A stretch of 64,000 nucleotides of DNA from Hyperoodon ampullatus (taxonomy: Eukaryota > Chordata > Mammalia > Artiodactyla > Ziphiidae): contig OX457068.1 of the NCBI GenBank assembly GCA_949752795.1, positions 62,189,582 to 62,253,581 of the forward strand, read 5' to 3'. Below, in pieces: positions 23,536 to 62,250 of this stretch. Both the position numbers and the translations under genes were made by a program. The notes beneath the pieces are model-generated. The model saw only the letters and a list, made by a program, of their open reading frames with translations. It was not told where the DNA came from and ran no database searches. Positions within the stretch are counted from its first letter, which is position 1. The number at the start of each line of letters is the position of its first letter.

Positions 23536-25699
23536 GACTCTTGCACTGTAAAACAGATCCCAACCACCACATGGGTCAAAGGCAAGGTCAGAGCACCTCC
23601 GGGTGGTCAGGAAGGTACCGTAGTGATGACAGGGCCAGGCTGTGGGCAGGATCAGGGTGGATAATGGAGAACAACACACATGACGCAGAATCAAGCCTGA
23701 GGGGGCCATGGGGCCAGAGGAGACCTCCTGCCCAAGCCAGGGGCACATGCTCAGGCACAGGGGGGCCCAGCCCTCAGGCAGAGCCGCAGGGGAGCAAGGA
23801 CAGTTGCCACCTTCAGTGCTGCTTAAGTTTTCCCCCAACTAGCCCCAACTGATGGAGGCACTTGACACATCGTCCCCAGGTGGTCTGGGGACATGCCCAA
23901 AGCAGCCAGCTACAGACTCGAAATGTCTGTCCAGAAATGTTTATTTTAAAAATTAAAATGTTTGCACACTACTCTTTTATAAGCCATGTTTGCTTAAATA
24001 TACAACAATTTCTCACCAAAAACAATTAGCATCTGGAGCAGTGTGCATATCCCGTCCAGAGGTAATGAGACACTCAGACCTGGAGCGCCTGGGAAGCTTT
24101 TTGAGCCGTGGCAGGACCAAGTAGTGTTTTAAGATAATATATCCACCACCAGTGGGGAGGTGGAAAGGGATGTGAGCTGGCCTGGACAGGGGAGGGCCTG
24201 GCCCAGAGGGAGAGAATAGACTGATGCAGACAAAGACCCTCTAAGGGAACTCTGATGGCCTGGTAATTTCTGCAGTTGGGATGGTGAGGCAGGGGCTCAG
24301 TACACAGCACATGGAAGGGTCATCCCACTTGAAAAGTGTCAGCTGAGAACAGTGTGGTGCGCACCCCTGAATGTCCTTCCAAACACAAGCTAGTATCTAA
24401 GGTGAAGATCAAAGGTCTGCTCTCTTACCTCTGCCTCACATAGACTCCTGAGACTTTCAGCTGAGGGCCCTGGTTAAATTCCCAGCTACAGGCCCCAGCC
24501 CTGGCCCTGAAGGAGAGGCCAGAAAGATACAGCCCCCGGCACGCTGGCCACCAGCCGTCTAACCCCAGACAGTCTGCTGATGGCCCAGAAGAGTTTTGCT
24601 GCCTCCTGACTCCCGTCCCACCCACCTGACCTTCTGGCCCCAGTGAGTCAGGCTCCTCTGAGCCCAAATCAAACTCATTGGGCTGGAGCTGCCAAGAAAA
24701 GCTCTGAGCCACTCCTAACAAGAGGCAGCACTTGGCCAACCTCTTAAACAACTGGCCCTGAGAAAGGCACCTCTCACCTAGGCCCAGTGGCCTGCCTGGC
24801 CCCTTCCTTTCTTCTCCAGCCTATCTGTCCATTGGCCTCCCTGGGGATGATCCACCAGGCCATGGGCCTCTTCTGTCCCCATTCCAGCATCCACTGAGCC
24901 CTGCACAGCTGATTTCTCCCTTTCAGCAGCTGTCCACCAAGTTCAGGGATCAGCAGAGCCCCTGGCCTAGGGACCCAGCCTGACACAGCAAGGTCCTTCA
25001 GAGCGAAGTCCCTGCCTTTGATCCTGCTGTCACTGTGATCGTAGCAAGACAGCAGAGAGTCTGGGGGCCTTGTCTGCTGAGCCAAATCAAAGGAAGCTCA
25101 AGGGGTCTGCCCTAGAGAAAGGAAGGTTTGGACTCAATCTCTGAAGTGCTCTTATGTGGCACAGGGAGTGCGAGCATCCTGTGCCAACATGATAGACAGA
25201 AGCAGAGCCCGCGATGGGTAAAACTCAGGGGCTTGATGTCAGCTCCACAGACCCAAGGGTTTCCAGTAATCAGAGCTGTTCACAGTGAGAGCAGACTGCC
25301 TCATGGGGTTGTGGGACCCCAGCCAACAGTCAGAGGCACTAAAAAATGGACCTTCAAAGTTTGAGAGAGGCAAAGGATATCCCTTTCTGTCTTACGGTTG
25401 AAGAAATTTATGGAAACTCTCCCTTTCCATAATTGTATCAATTGTAAAGTCTTGGGCAAAATTAATCAATTCAGTAAATATTTTGGAAAACCTACTAATC
25501 ACTTTTCCTTCTCCAGGACACTGCAGCCTCAGTAACTCAGTTGGGTGGAAGATGACGTAAATGAGGCCATTTTAGATTCAACCCCCATGACAGGGTCACC
25601 GGCAGACTTAAACCCAACAAGCCACAGCGAGGGAGAGCTTCAACTGTGCACTGATTCACACCAAAACCTCAAGAGACCCCTCAAAAAAACAAAACAGAG
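23536..25699. other. Sequence without recognised gene
   Basis: No exon, RNA gene or confident repeat was recognised. Several short frames exist on both strands but none shows a known domain or splice pattern. Confidence 0.45.
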
Positions 25700-25918
25700 G
25701 GGCTTCCCTGGTGGCGCAGTGGTTGAGAGTCTGCCTGCCGATGCAGGGGACACGGGTTCGTGCCCCGGTCCGGGAAGATCCCACATGCCGCGGAGCGGCT
25801 GGGCCCGTGAGCCATGGCCGCTGGGCCTGCGCGTCCGGAGCCTATGCTTCGCAACGGGAGAGGCCACAACAGTGAGAGGCCCGCATACCGCAAAAAAACA
25901 AAACAAAACAAAAAAACA
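25700..25918 (+). mobile_element. CHR SINE, sense
   Basis: Complete CHR head and body with an A-rich tail containing CAAAA units. The target-site duplication cannot be resolved because both flanks are A-rich. The preceding 25681-25699 is itself 'caaaaaaacaaaacagag'-like. Confidence 0.93.
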
Positions 25919-26929
25919 GAAACCCCTCAATCACAGGCCCTTTCCTCTCATAATTTCAGGAATATGCCAGGGAGGGTGCAGCTTCTCTCCACTGGGCAGA
26001 GGCATGTTTTTACATTGCTACTGGAAACAGTCTTTTAGAGAAAAGAGCTAGAAGAAGAATTTCAAAATTAGTACAGTAGAGTGGAAGCCACGCTTTCTGA
26101 TGTTGGGAGGTGAAATGGGGTCCAAGTATATGGACTGAGAACTCACAGTCTGGCTTCTAACACCCAGCTTCGCCTTGGTTGCTGGCTGACTCCGGCTCCA
26201 GCAGGCCCACAACTGGGATTTCCTGGCACAAAACAGGTGTGTATTTTTTCAGGCATTTCCTTGGCTGGAGTGCTCGCCTGCCTCTTGCCTGCTCAGCCAA
26301 GCCCTAACAGGAAAGCCTGGGCTGGTCTCCCTGAGGCAGGGAGGCTGGGGAACTGCCCTGTGCTTCGACAGCCGTCCCTGCACCCCCCCCACCCTGCCCC
26401 ACTTTCCCTCCACGCTGACAGTCTGCCGCCTCTCTCCCTGCCTCTCTACCACCGCAGCTCCGTGCCCCCTGGGGTAGCCTAAGGGCACACAGTAGGTATT
26501 CAACAGGGAGCTTCTTACAAAGAGGAAGGAGGGCCCAGTCTATCTGGGGAGCCCCCTTGCGGAACGTTGAGGCCTGGCTTTTTGGAGAGACAGGAGGCTG
26601 ATCCAAACAACCGTTTCTGTCCACATTTCTGAGGGAGAAGAGGAGGTGCGGGCGGCCAAGGAGAGCGTTCTCACGCCAAGCAGATAATTATGTGTTCTTG
26701 GAAGCAGGTTTCATGGACTGGCTCAGAACTGAACTGGGAATGGGCTCTGAGGGCTGCCGCCTTCTGACGGGACATGGCTCGGGCAGCGATTTCACTGTCC
26801 AGTTTTAACAAGTGGCCAACGCCTTATGGAAACTTTTGAAAGGCGTTCTGTTTCAGACCAGCCAGCTTGCACTTCATCTGGTTGCTTTAGCCGTCTTTCC
26901 CTTCAATTTGGGAGCACACTGAGGGAGGA
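25919..26929. other. Sequence without recognised gene
   Basis: A small L2/MIR-like phrase ('gcacacagtaggtattcaac') occurs near 26485; otherwise nothing is recognised. Confidence 0.45.
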
Positions 26930-27010
26930 AAATAAAAATCACTGAGCACCTACTGTGTGCCAAGAACCAAGTCAGCAGTTTCACTGTCCTAAGAACCCGT
27001 GAAAGAGGGA
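26930..27010. repeat. MIR/L2-type fragment
   Basis: 'cactgagcacctactgtgtg' followed by 'ccaagaaccaag' is the common MIR/L2 start phrase. The fragment is too short to assign firmly. Confidence 0.45.
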
Positions 27011-27629
27011 GAGACAGAGGCCCATGCAGCACCTCCCGGCAGAGAAAAGAGTGAAGCTGGGCATCTCAGCTTCCACAGCCTTTCTCTTTCCAAACAGTGA
27101 CCTTCTCTTTACAAGGCCATTTTTGCTGCATGTCTCGCCCCTACCCCAAAGCCAAAATTCCCCCATTTGAACAGGATAAACATTCCCATGGCAAAGGAAC
27201 GCTGTGTTCCCCAGAGGAGATGCAATCACGTTGTTCCTGCCGAGGTTATGTGGGCTTATGAAATAGGACACTGGGCTGAGGGCCTGGCCCCGGGCTGGAG
27301 GGCTGCCTGCCTCCCCCGCCTCCCCCAGCTGTGCCCTGCAAGGCAGTTGGAGTAATAGAAGGAGCCCAGGGTGGGAAACTGGGTCTAATCTTGACTCTGC
27401 AGCAAGCTGGTGGCTTCCCTGGGTCTCTGCTCCCTGTAGCCACCACAAGGCAGCAAGTTTGCTTCAGAAAGTGCAGAGAGTTAATCCACGTGAGAAACAA
27501 CTCTTGTTTTGCTTTCCTAGGCCTTGATTTCTCCATCGGTAATTGGGAATATTATCTGCATACAGGAGGGACTCAAAGGAAGAGAAGATGGAGCCTTTCT
27601 GGAGACACTCTGGAGAGTACTTCCATTGT

Positions 27630-27775
27630 GCAGTCATTCATTTTTTCCATAATCATTAAACATATATTGAGGGTTTATTATGTGTCAGGCTTTCTGCTGA
27701 GCAGTGCAAATACAGAAATCAACAAGGTAACAGGTCCTGTTCTTAAAGGGCTCCTAATATATACACACATTTTTC
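27630..27775 (-). repeat. L2 LINE 3' fragment, antisense
   Basis: 'gtcattcattttttccataa', 'gggtttattatgtgtcaggc' and 'gtgcaaatacagaaatc' are the reverse complement of an L2 3' end. Confidence 0.6.
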
Positions 27776-28699
27776 ATCAAAAAAATATATAAATGTTTGA
27801 AGTCCCGCAGTTAGAAAACAATTCCTACTCCTGTATTCCTGAGCCGCATCACTATGATTTTTTTATCATATTTCCTTGATTATATAATATACCTCTTTCT
27901 CATTTTAACATTTCTTAAATCAGGGTGTAACCTGCAATTTTAATTGGCAGCATTTTCTTCTTTCTTGGTTACAGAAAAAACAATGATATATCTTACAGTT
28001 GATAACATCTTAGATTCAATGAAATATGCTTGGGGAAAAAAGTTATTTTTCAACTGGATTTTTAATGTAATTCACAGCCACTGAATTTAATACACGATTT
28101 TTCCAGAACATTTCTAGTTCATTCAGATATATAGTGTCATTCAGATCGTGTGTCTAGATATCTCACTGCCCCTCACGTTTTCAATTAGGTGACTTGGAAG
28201 GAATCATACCAACAGGCTGGGATGCTGTATCACCTCTTGGCCACCAGAGGGAGAGAGTGCATTGGGAAGGGACCGATTCTCAGGCTTGCGGGCTTTCCCT
28301 CTCCTAAACCTTTCCAGGGTGCCCCCTCCAGGGCAGTCTGAAACTCACTGAAACGCCACCTGCAAAGTCAGAACAGAGGAAAGGCCTTTCAGAATAGAGG
28401 AAAGGCCCTCTTTCAGAGCCATGGAAGAACGAGAAAGAGGAGTTGGTGGGATCTGAATGATGTTTGCTGACCCATGCTAAAAATCACCCATGGTTTAAAT
28501 GAGCTCTTCCTGGGAATGAGAACAAGTGCTAGACACAGCAGAGTTTTGCCTCAAAGTGCAGAGCTGGTGGGCAGCCCCACACCTTCTTAAACCATTCAAC
28601 ACCTGAGACCCACGGTGATTTGTAAAGTGCCCCCACTCTCACAGTTACCTGTAGCCTTCCACCCTTCCTTCCCCCTTTTCTTCCTTCCCTCCTTCTCCT
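27776..28699. other. Sequence without recognised gene or repeat
   Basis: AT-rich in its first half; no exon recognised. Confidence 0.45.
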
Positions 28700-29640
28700 T
28701 CACTTAGCTACTTATTTATCGAATACCTATTATGTGCCAGGCTCTGTGCTAGGAGCTGGGATACATCAGTATAAGGAAAAATACTGGGTCCCATGAGAAC
28801 ATGTGACAGGAGACCATCAGGGAAGGCATCACTGATAGGTAATAATTGACACAAAGGGAAAAGTAGGAGTCACCCAGGTAAAGAGTGAGGGAGAAGACTT
28901 CCAGGCAGATGGACCAGCATTTACAATGACCCTGAGGTAGAAAGTGCTAGAAGGAGGACAGTGTGGAGCCCAGAGATGAGGGGCAGGAGAAGCACAGGGC
29001 GGGCTAAAGCATAGACGAACTTGGTGATGCAGAGCCTTGAGCACCATGTTAAAGATGTGGCTTTCCCTCTGTAGCCATTGAAGGGATTTAATCAGGAAAC
29101 ACATGAGTAGTTTTGAGTGTTAATAGGACGACTCTGACTGCCTGTGGAGCACGGCTTGGAGGAGAAATCTGAGAAGAGGTAGAGGTGATCATTTGAGAGT
29201 TATTGGAGAAGTGACAAGAAGTAATGGCAACCAAGTGGTGATACTGTACGTCAAGGTGTATCTTAGAGATAGAATTACTGGATTTGGAGAGCGGAAGAGA
29301 AGAGAGCATGAAGTTTGACTCCTGAGTTGTCTGAAGGAGCAGCTTGGAAGGGGGAGGGGACTTTTCCTGGGATGGGACACTTTGAGGGAGGAGGACAGGA
29401 CTTGGGAAGGGAACATTATGAGTTGTCTCAGTGTATTAAGTTTAAGCTGCTTCTGGAACATCCACATGCAAGTATGAAGTAAAGAATTAAATCTATGAAT
29501 CTAGTGCTCAACACTGGGCTGGAAATGTTAGATTTGGGAGTTACAGGTATGTAGATGGAAGGTTAACCCATGGCAGCACGGACCAATGAGGAAACCTCTA
29601 GCTCATACTGAGATGAGACTGTGTGCAGATCCAAAACCAC
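28700..29640 (-). repeat. L2 LINE ORF2 relic, antisense
   Basis: It opens with the antisense L2 3' end ('atcgaatacctattatgtgc') and extends about 0.9 kb upstream in L2. The minus-strand translation around 29467-29400 contains 'QLKLNT...LIMFPSQ', corresponding to the L2 reverse-transcriptase region after the catalytic motif. Several stops show that it is dead. Confidence 0.75.
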
Positions 29641-30442
29641 CTCCCAAAGAAGCAATGAAGTCAAAGTCAAGGAAGACGTAATTGAGCTGGAAGAGGCCAA
29701 GGAAGAATGGCTGAGACAGGAAGAGGAGAAGTACAGAACCAACAGGGGGCAGCCGGACTAAACTGGAAACTAAGGACGCTGGGCAGAGGTTGCTCTAAAA
29801 CCAAGTCTTGGCATAAGCCCTGGCCCAGTGGTGAAAGGAAAAGGAGCCCCCCATGGAGGGACCGGTGCACATAGCCTCCGAGAGATCATAGCAGAGCTGC
29901 TTACTGCTCCTGGGGAAGGGAAGGCGGCAGGAGCTGGAAAGGGCACTGAGAGCAGAGGGGAGAGAGGAGGCACTGCAGGCCAACTGTCAGCAATATAAGC
30001 TGCACAGCAACTAAGAAAACAAATCTCTTTAGACCCCCATTTGGTTGGAAGACCCAGATCCACATGTATGTGTCAAGGGGAAAATATATGTACAACTAAT
30101 TACCACAATAAGAGAGTACAATGGACGATATGAAAGGTAGAGAAAAAATATTTTAGCGATCAGAAAAAAAAAAAAAGAGATCTAGTCTAACTGGGTGGTC
30201 AGGGAAATCTGCACAGCAGAAATGGACTTTCTTCTGGGCTTGGAAGAATGGGGGGATTTTGAAAGGTACAGGTCACGTGGGTTGAGGAATGGCTTCAGGC
30301 CCCTCTGGTAGCCCAAGAGACTGGAGGAGTAGGTCCCTTGTGTCAGGACAGACCTCAGTCCTCCTGGGGCCTCCATCCAGCCTTGGTCAAGTCCCTGAGG
30401 CCCCATCCTGACTCACCTGCTCTTTCCCTTTTCTTTCACCAG
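29641..30442. other. Sequence just upstream of the first coding exon
   Basis: No TATA-like promoter or repeat was recognised. The final 24 bases are a pyrimidine-rich tract ending in AG (30441-30442), so this stretch is best read as the 3' part of an intron inside the 5' UTR, not as the promoter. Confidence 0.55.
30441..30442 (+). other. SLC14A2: Splice acceptor of first coding exon
   Basis: A long pyrimidine tract ('ctttcccttttctttcacc') precedes AG. If used, the 5' UTR begins in at least one upstream exon that I could not locate. Confidence 0.75.
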
Positions 30443-30477
30443 TCACATGATCCATGAGTGGCCGCCGCATGGAAGAG

Positions 30478-57630
<27,153 letters not shown>

Positions 57631-58523
57631 CCAAGTTACAGGCAGAAATGCTCTTTGCCTGGACCTGGGTCTGCTCCCTGTAATCTCAACTCTGGGTCAA
57701 TCAGCTGCAGCACTCACTTTCTTTGCTTCTCTTTGTACCCGTGTGGAACCAAACACACCTGTAACTCCCTTTCCCTGGTGCTGATTTTCTCTTCCTGCCC
57801 AAATCACCTTAACTAACCATTGTGCATCGTTAGAGGAAGTTGGTGATGAGCTTGCTGGCACCAGTAGTAAGGCATGTGTTTTCAATGTCATTGGCTTAAA
57901 ACCATTCTTTGTATTTAGTCTTTTGGAAAGGTGATTAAGAGATGATCTTCTTGGCATGTTTAACTAAATAATAGATGCTGTGAAACTGAACTTGCTGAGT
58001 GGTTCCTGAGTGGGTGAAAATTCGGGGTATGCAGGCACCACGGTGCACGGAGCTAATGGCTGATGGGCACATACAGCTTTACATTAAAGAGAGGAATTTC
58101 ACACAGGTAGTTTTAAAGTAAAAACAGGGACAGCTAGGGCACTGAAAGTGTCTAAATAGGGAGTCTTGAATGTTCAGGGGTCAAGGTAAAGGACAAGAGG
58201 GTATTCCATAGTGGGAAGGAATCAGTAAGTTAGAATCCTATATGACTCATGATGAAGGATAAGCATTTCTCAGTGTAGGTCAAGCCAGCAACTTTGAGCA
58301 GGGAATTCAGTTGAGGAAAGTACCTGAGCTCAGTATGTGAGAGGCTGGGGAAATTTATTTCATTTTCCTGTCTGCTTGTGGGTGTTGGAAGCTTTATGAG
58401 ATTTATGATACTTTAAACAAATGGTTAGCCTTGAGTAGAAGAACAAAACTTATCCATGATTTCATAATTTGCCTTCCCAATTATAGGCATTAGCTTACAT
58501 TCAATCTTTATTTATATATAGAT
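57631..58523 (+). other. SLC14A2: UT-A3 3' UTR candidate and following intron
   Basis: Begins right after the stop. An ATTAAA hexamer at 58083-58088 is the first plausible polyadenylation signal, giving a 3' UTR of roughly 0.5 kb. I see no strong AATAAA before it. No other repeat was recognised. Confidence 0.55.
58083..58088 (+). terminator. SLC14A2: Candidate polyadenylation signal (ATTAAA) for UT-A3
   Basis: ATTAAA variant hexamer about 455 bases after the UT-A3 stop. Position is reasonable but use is unproven. Later AATAAA copies at 60394, about 60803 and about 63675 are alternatives. Confidence 0.4.
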
Positions 58524-58735
58524 CAGGGGTTGTCAACTTTTTCCCAGAAAGTGTCAAATAGTAAATACTTTTGGCTCTGGAGGCTATACAGTCTCTTACA
58601 AACACTCAACTCTGTCATCGTAGAGCAAAGCAGTCTTAGACAACATGTAAATCAATGATGGTAGCTGTGTTCCAGTAAGACTTTATTAAGCAAGCAGCTA
58701 GATTTGGCCCACAAGCCATAGTTGGCTAGTCCCTG
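58524..58735 (+). mobile_element. hAT-Charlie nonautonomous element (MER-type)
   Basis: It begins 'caggggttgtcaactttttc', contains 'aaacactcaactctgtcatc' and 'ttccagtaagactttattaa', and ends 'ggctagtccctg', with short inverted termini (cagggg/ccctg). The 8-base flanks match at 6 of 8 positions (58516-58523 / 58736-58743). I recognise the family but am not certain of its MER number. Confidence 0.8.
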
Positions 58736-60679
58736 AGGTAGATGATGAATATAACAATGCTTAGAGCTGGAGATCCACATATAACAGTTAGGAGCTGGTG
58801 GGAAGTGGGCAGACCCAAAGGACACCACCATGTTCTTTACACCAGATAAAGCCACAAGGCATTTACATGCTGGATGATAGTGTGAAGATTCTTAAGAAAT
58901 GGAGGGCACTCAAGAAACAGAGATCAGTGTGACCGGAAGCAGGAAAATCTGCCCTGAGGCTCCTTCAGAGACTGACAGGCCCAGTGATGAGCACTAAGAG
59001 ACGCAGTTTACACCAGGACTTCCTTCCACACGCATGTCTGGGAACCACCCCTAAGGCTCACCCTCTCCGGCCCCTCGCTCTGTTTCCCCTCTGCCAGCAG
59101 GTGCACCACCATGAGAGGAAGAAGAAAACTCAGGCCCTTCAGTGCAGGGGTTTCTAGGCAGGAAGAGGAGGGGGGCTCTGGAATCTCAGGGTTAGAAGGG
59201 AGCATGCAGGCCAGGTTGTCCCACCATCTTGTGATGAGGAATCCCCTCCATATGGAGGATGAAGCCTTCTGGGGCTCAATCACCCAAAACGGAGGGAGAC
59301 ACCCCACCCCCACCCCGGCTATTCTAACAAGAGATAGAACCAGAAACCCTATTCTTTCATTATGGGCAAATTGTCGTAGGAAATCCCCTCTTCTCTCTGT
59401 TAAGCCCTTGAGAATCTCCACCCAAAACACTGGATCTGATGGGAGCACTCCTTTAACCATGCTTTCTATTGGATTTTCAGGAGAGGAAAACTATTTGGAT
59501 ATGAAAAATGCTTTCAGCTCAACTGGACAAGATTTTCTCTCCCCCTCCCTTCTCTCCCCACACCACTTCATAGTTTGTCATTTACAAGGTACCACTTTGG
59601 TCACTGGTATCTGGGTTGTTTTTCCCTCCCAAGTTCCACCTTTAACCCCCACAGGAATTAAAAGTTAACTGTAATACAAACTGCCAAACTCATTTGGAAA
59701 AAAATGGATAAAAGCTAAGTTATTCAGAGAAAGGAAAAAGTATGTCCAGCAAGTCTGGAAAAGCCACAGGACCCCAGAAACTTTATAATGCACTGTGATC
59801 AATATGACCAGGTATATATGTACAAATAGAAAAACACATTATCTGCTAGTGTGATGTAAGAAAGAACCACTGGGGCCAAGTATTATTAATCACTGAATTC
59901 TCTTGCCAAGAGAAGTGGTACAGGAGTGATAAAAATGTTTTTAAAAAAATCTTTTGGGGCTAAGAGGCTGAAAATTGATGGTAACTTTTCAAATTTGGTC
60001 AAACAATCTCCTTCCGGAGGCAGAACAAATCTCATTAAGCCAGGCTAGTGGGCAGAAGCGGCATCTCTCTCTCTCTCCCTCTAGTATGGATGAGGGTGGG
60101 GCAGAAGTGAAAATCCCCACCCCTCTAAGAAAACTCTGCCCAGTGCAGGGCACTCTTCCCACAGACCATAGACAGATGCCCAGATGTCCTCTGAAGTAGC
60201 CCAAATAGCCTTTCGGGACCTGAGAGCTAGCTCCCTGGAGTGATCTTGTCCCACCTTCACCAGAGCTTCGCCAACTACTGTCCCCTTGAATGAGTATGTC
60301 ACGAGCCCTAACCTTACAGATTCTCACCACCAACATGGGGTTGCTTGGGAGCAGGCCCCCAGGAGGGAAGGAGAAGGGCTTCAGGGAGCACATAATAAAT
60401 GTTTTTCTACTATCACCCCAAACTAGCAGCAGCAGCCCTTGGGTATACAAATGATAGTTGAACATAAGTATTTATGGATGAACAGAAATAAGCAGTCATT
60501 AAAGAGAGTAGGAATGTATGTGTGGGGTTGGGGAGGAGGGTGCTTTAGAGGAGGTACTGTCTTAAACTCTCTTTCCCCAACATACCCCTTTCTCCCTCTC
60601 TCCACTGTCTCTTCCCTCTGACCTGGCCATCTCACCCTCCCATTTTCATCTTCTCTCCTACAACACTGATGAGTTCTAC
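58736..60679. other. Intron sequence without recognised gene or repeat
   Basis: About 1.9 kb with no confident repeat or exon. Short frames on both strands (for example 59008-59668) lack domain or splice support. No UT-A1 linker-like coding text is seen. Confidence 0.5.
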
Positions 60680-62250
60680 TATCACTGTGAAATAGTTTTG
60701 TTCTATTCTTAGAACAAAAAATTCTATTTTTGTTCTATTTTTGTGCTGTATTTTTAAATAGTCTTAAATCATCTCTCCTGTCTCTTCTATGATAATTAAC
60801 ATAATAAAATGTTTTACTTCTTCTTGGTCAAACTTGGGAGTTTGCTAGGAAATAACACATTTTCTTTCATTGTAAAATTTTGTTGCCATACTATTTTTTT
60901 TTTTAACTGCTGAAATTTTTATTTATTTATTTATTTTTAAATTTTTTTACAGCTTTATTGGAGTATAATTGCTTTACAATGATGTGTTAGTTTCTGTTTT
61001 ATAACAAAGCAAATCAGTTATACATATACATATGTTCCCATATCGCTTCCCTCTTGCATCTCCCTCCTTCCCACCCTCCCTATCCCACCCTTCTAGGTGG
61101 TCACAAAGCACCGAGCTCATCTCCCTGTGCTATGCGGCTGCTTCCTACTAGCTATCTATTTTACATTTTGTTGCCATACTATTACTCATAATATTCTCAT
61201 GATAATTTCTATCTCTCCTGTTATCTGTTGCTTTGTCACCTTTTTCATTTCTAATCTTATGTGATTTTGCTCTCTTTTGCTTAATCAGGCTTGTGAGGGG
61301 TTCATCCATTTTATTGGTTTTTTTCAAAGAAACAGTTTAGAATTTATTTGTCCTTTTATACTCATTTTGGTTTTTTTTTCTATGTCTTTTTCCAGTTTTC
61401 TCATGGTTTACTTAAATGGTTTTTTCCTAATGTTTTAAAATTCATATAAAGTTCCTTTATTTTAGATCTTTCTCTTTTAACAACAAAGGCATTTTAAGGC
61501 TATTAATTTCCCTCTGAGTACAGCTTTAGCTGTGTACTGTAGGTTTTTGGAATAAAGTATTCTACTTTCATCAGTTTTAAACAGTTCATAACTTTACTTT
61601 ATATTTCTCTTTGATGCAAGGATTATTTAAGAATGTGTTTTTTTAATTTCTAGCACTTTAAACTTTTTGATATTTTTTAACTTCTTATATCTAGTTTTAT
61701 TGGATTATGAGCAAAGAATATGGTCTGTTCAATCTTTATTTTAAAATGTTATGCATTTTTCTGTGTGGCCAAGTATTTGATTGATTTTGGACATACAAAA
61801 TGCAGATTTTTGATTTGAAGGAAATACATATTAAATTCATTTATTAATTGCAACATTCAACTCTTCTATGCACTTATTTATTTTTTGTCTATGAATCTTA
61901 ATTCTGAAGTGTTTATTAAAATTCAACTATAATTGTATAGTTTTATTAAACTCTCTTTGTATTTCTGAAATATTTGTCTCATATATTTAGCAGCTACGTT
62001 GTTTGGTGCCTATGGACTATGACTGTCATTGTTTCTTCTTAAATTTTATCTTTTACTATTACAAAGTACTCATTTTTATACTCATTAGTGCCTTTAACCA
62101 AATTCCAACTCAGCTGACATTTATGTTGCCATACTTACTTTCTTTCTGGTATTTTCTTTTTTTTTTTTTTTCCCTGGTGTTTTCTTATCCCTTTATTTTA
62201 ACCTTTATCATTTCCTTTTAACTTTATCATTTTCTTTTAACTGTATTTCT
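60680..62250 (-). mobile_element. Old L1 LINE, antisense, hosting a younger L1
   Basis: AT-rich + strand text such as 'attttattggtttttttcaa', 'gtttttttaatttctagcac' and 'attatgagcaaagaatatgg' is reverse L1 ORF2. No frame survives. The younger insertion at 60896-61164 splits it. Confidence 0.7.
60896..61164 (-). mobile_element. Young 5'-truncated L1 insertion, antisense
   Basis: The tail (T-run on +) starts at 60896; 'acagctttattggagtataa' and 'ccgagctcatctccctgtgc' mark the 3' end of a recent cetartiodactyl-type L1. The exact 19-bp duplication 'attttgttgccatactatt' is at 60877-60895 and 61165-61183. This exactness suggests a recent insertion. Confidence 0.96.

Noticed and set aside
23215..23838. 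207-codon minus-strand frame with HTHT repeats
   Set aside because: The repeat part is the antisense reading of the TG microsatellite and the rest overlaps a MIR; no known protein.
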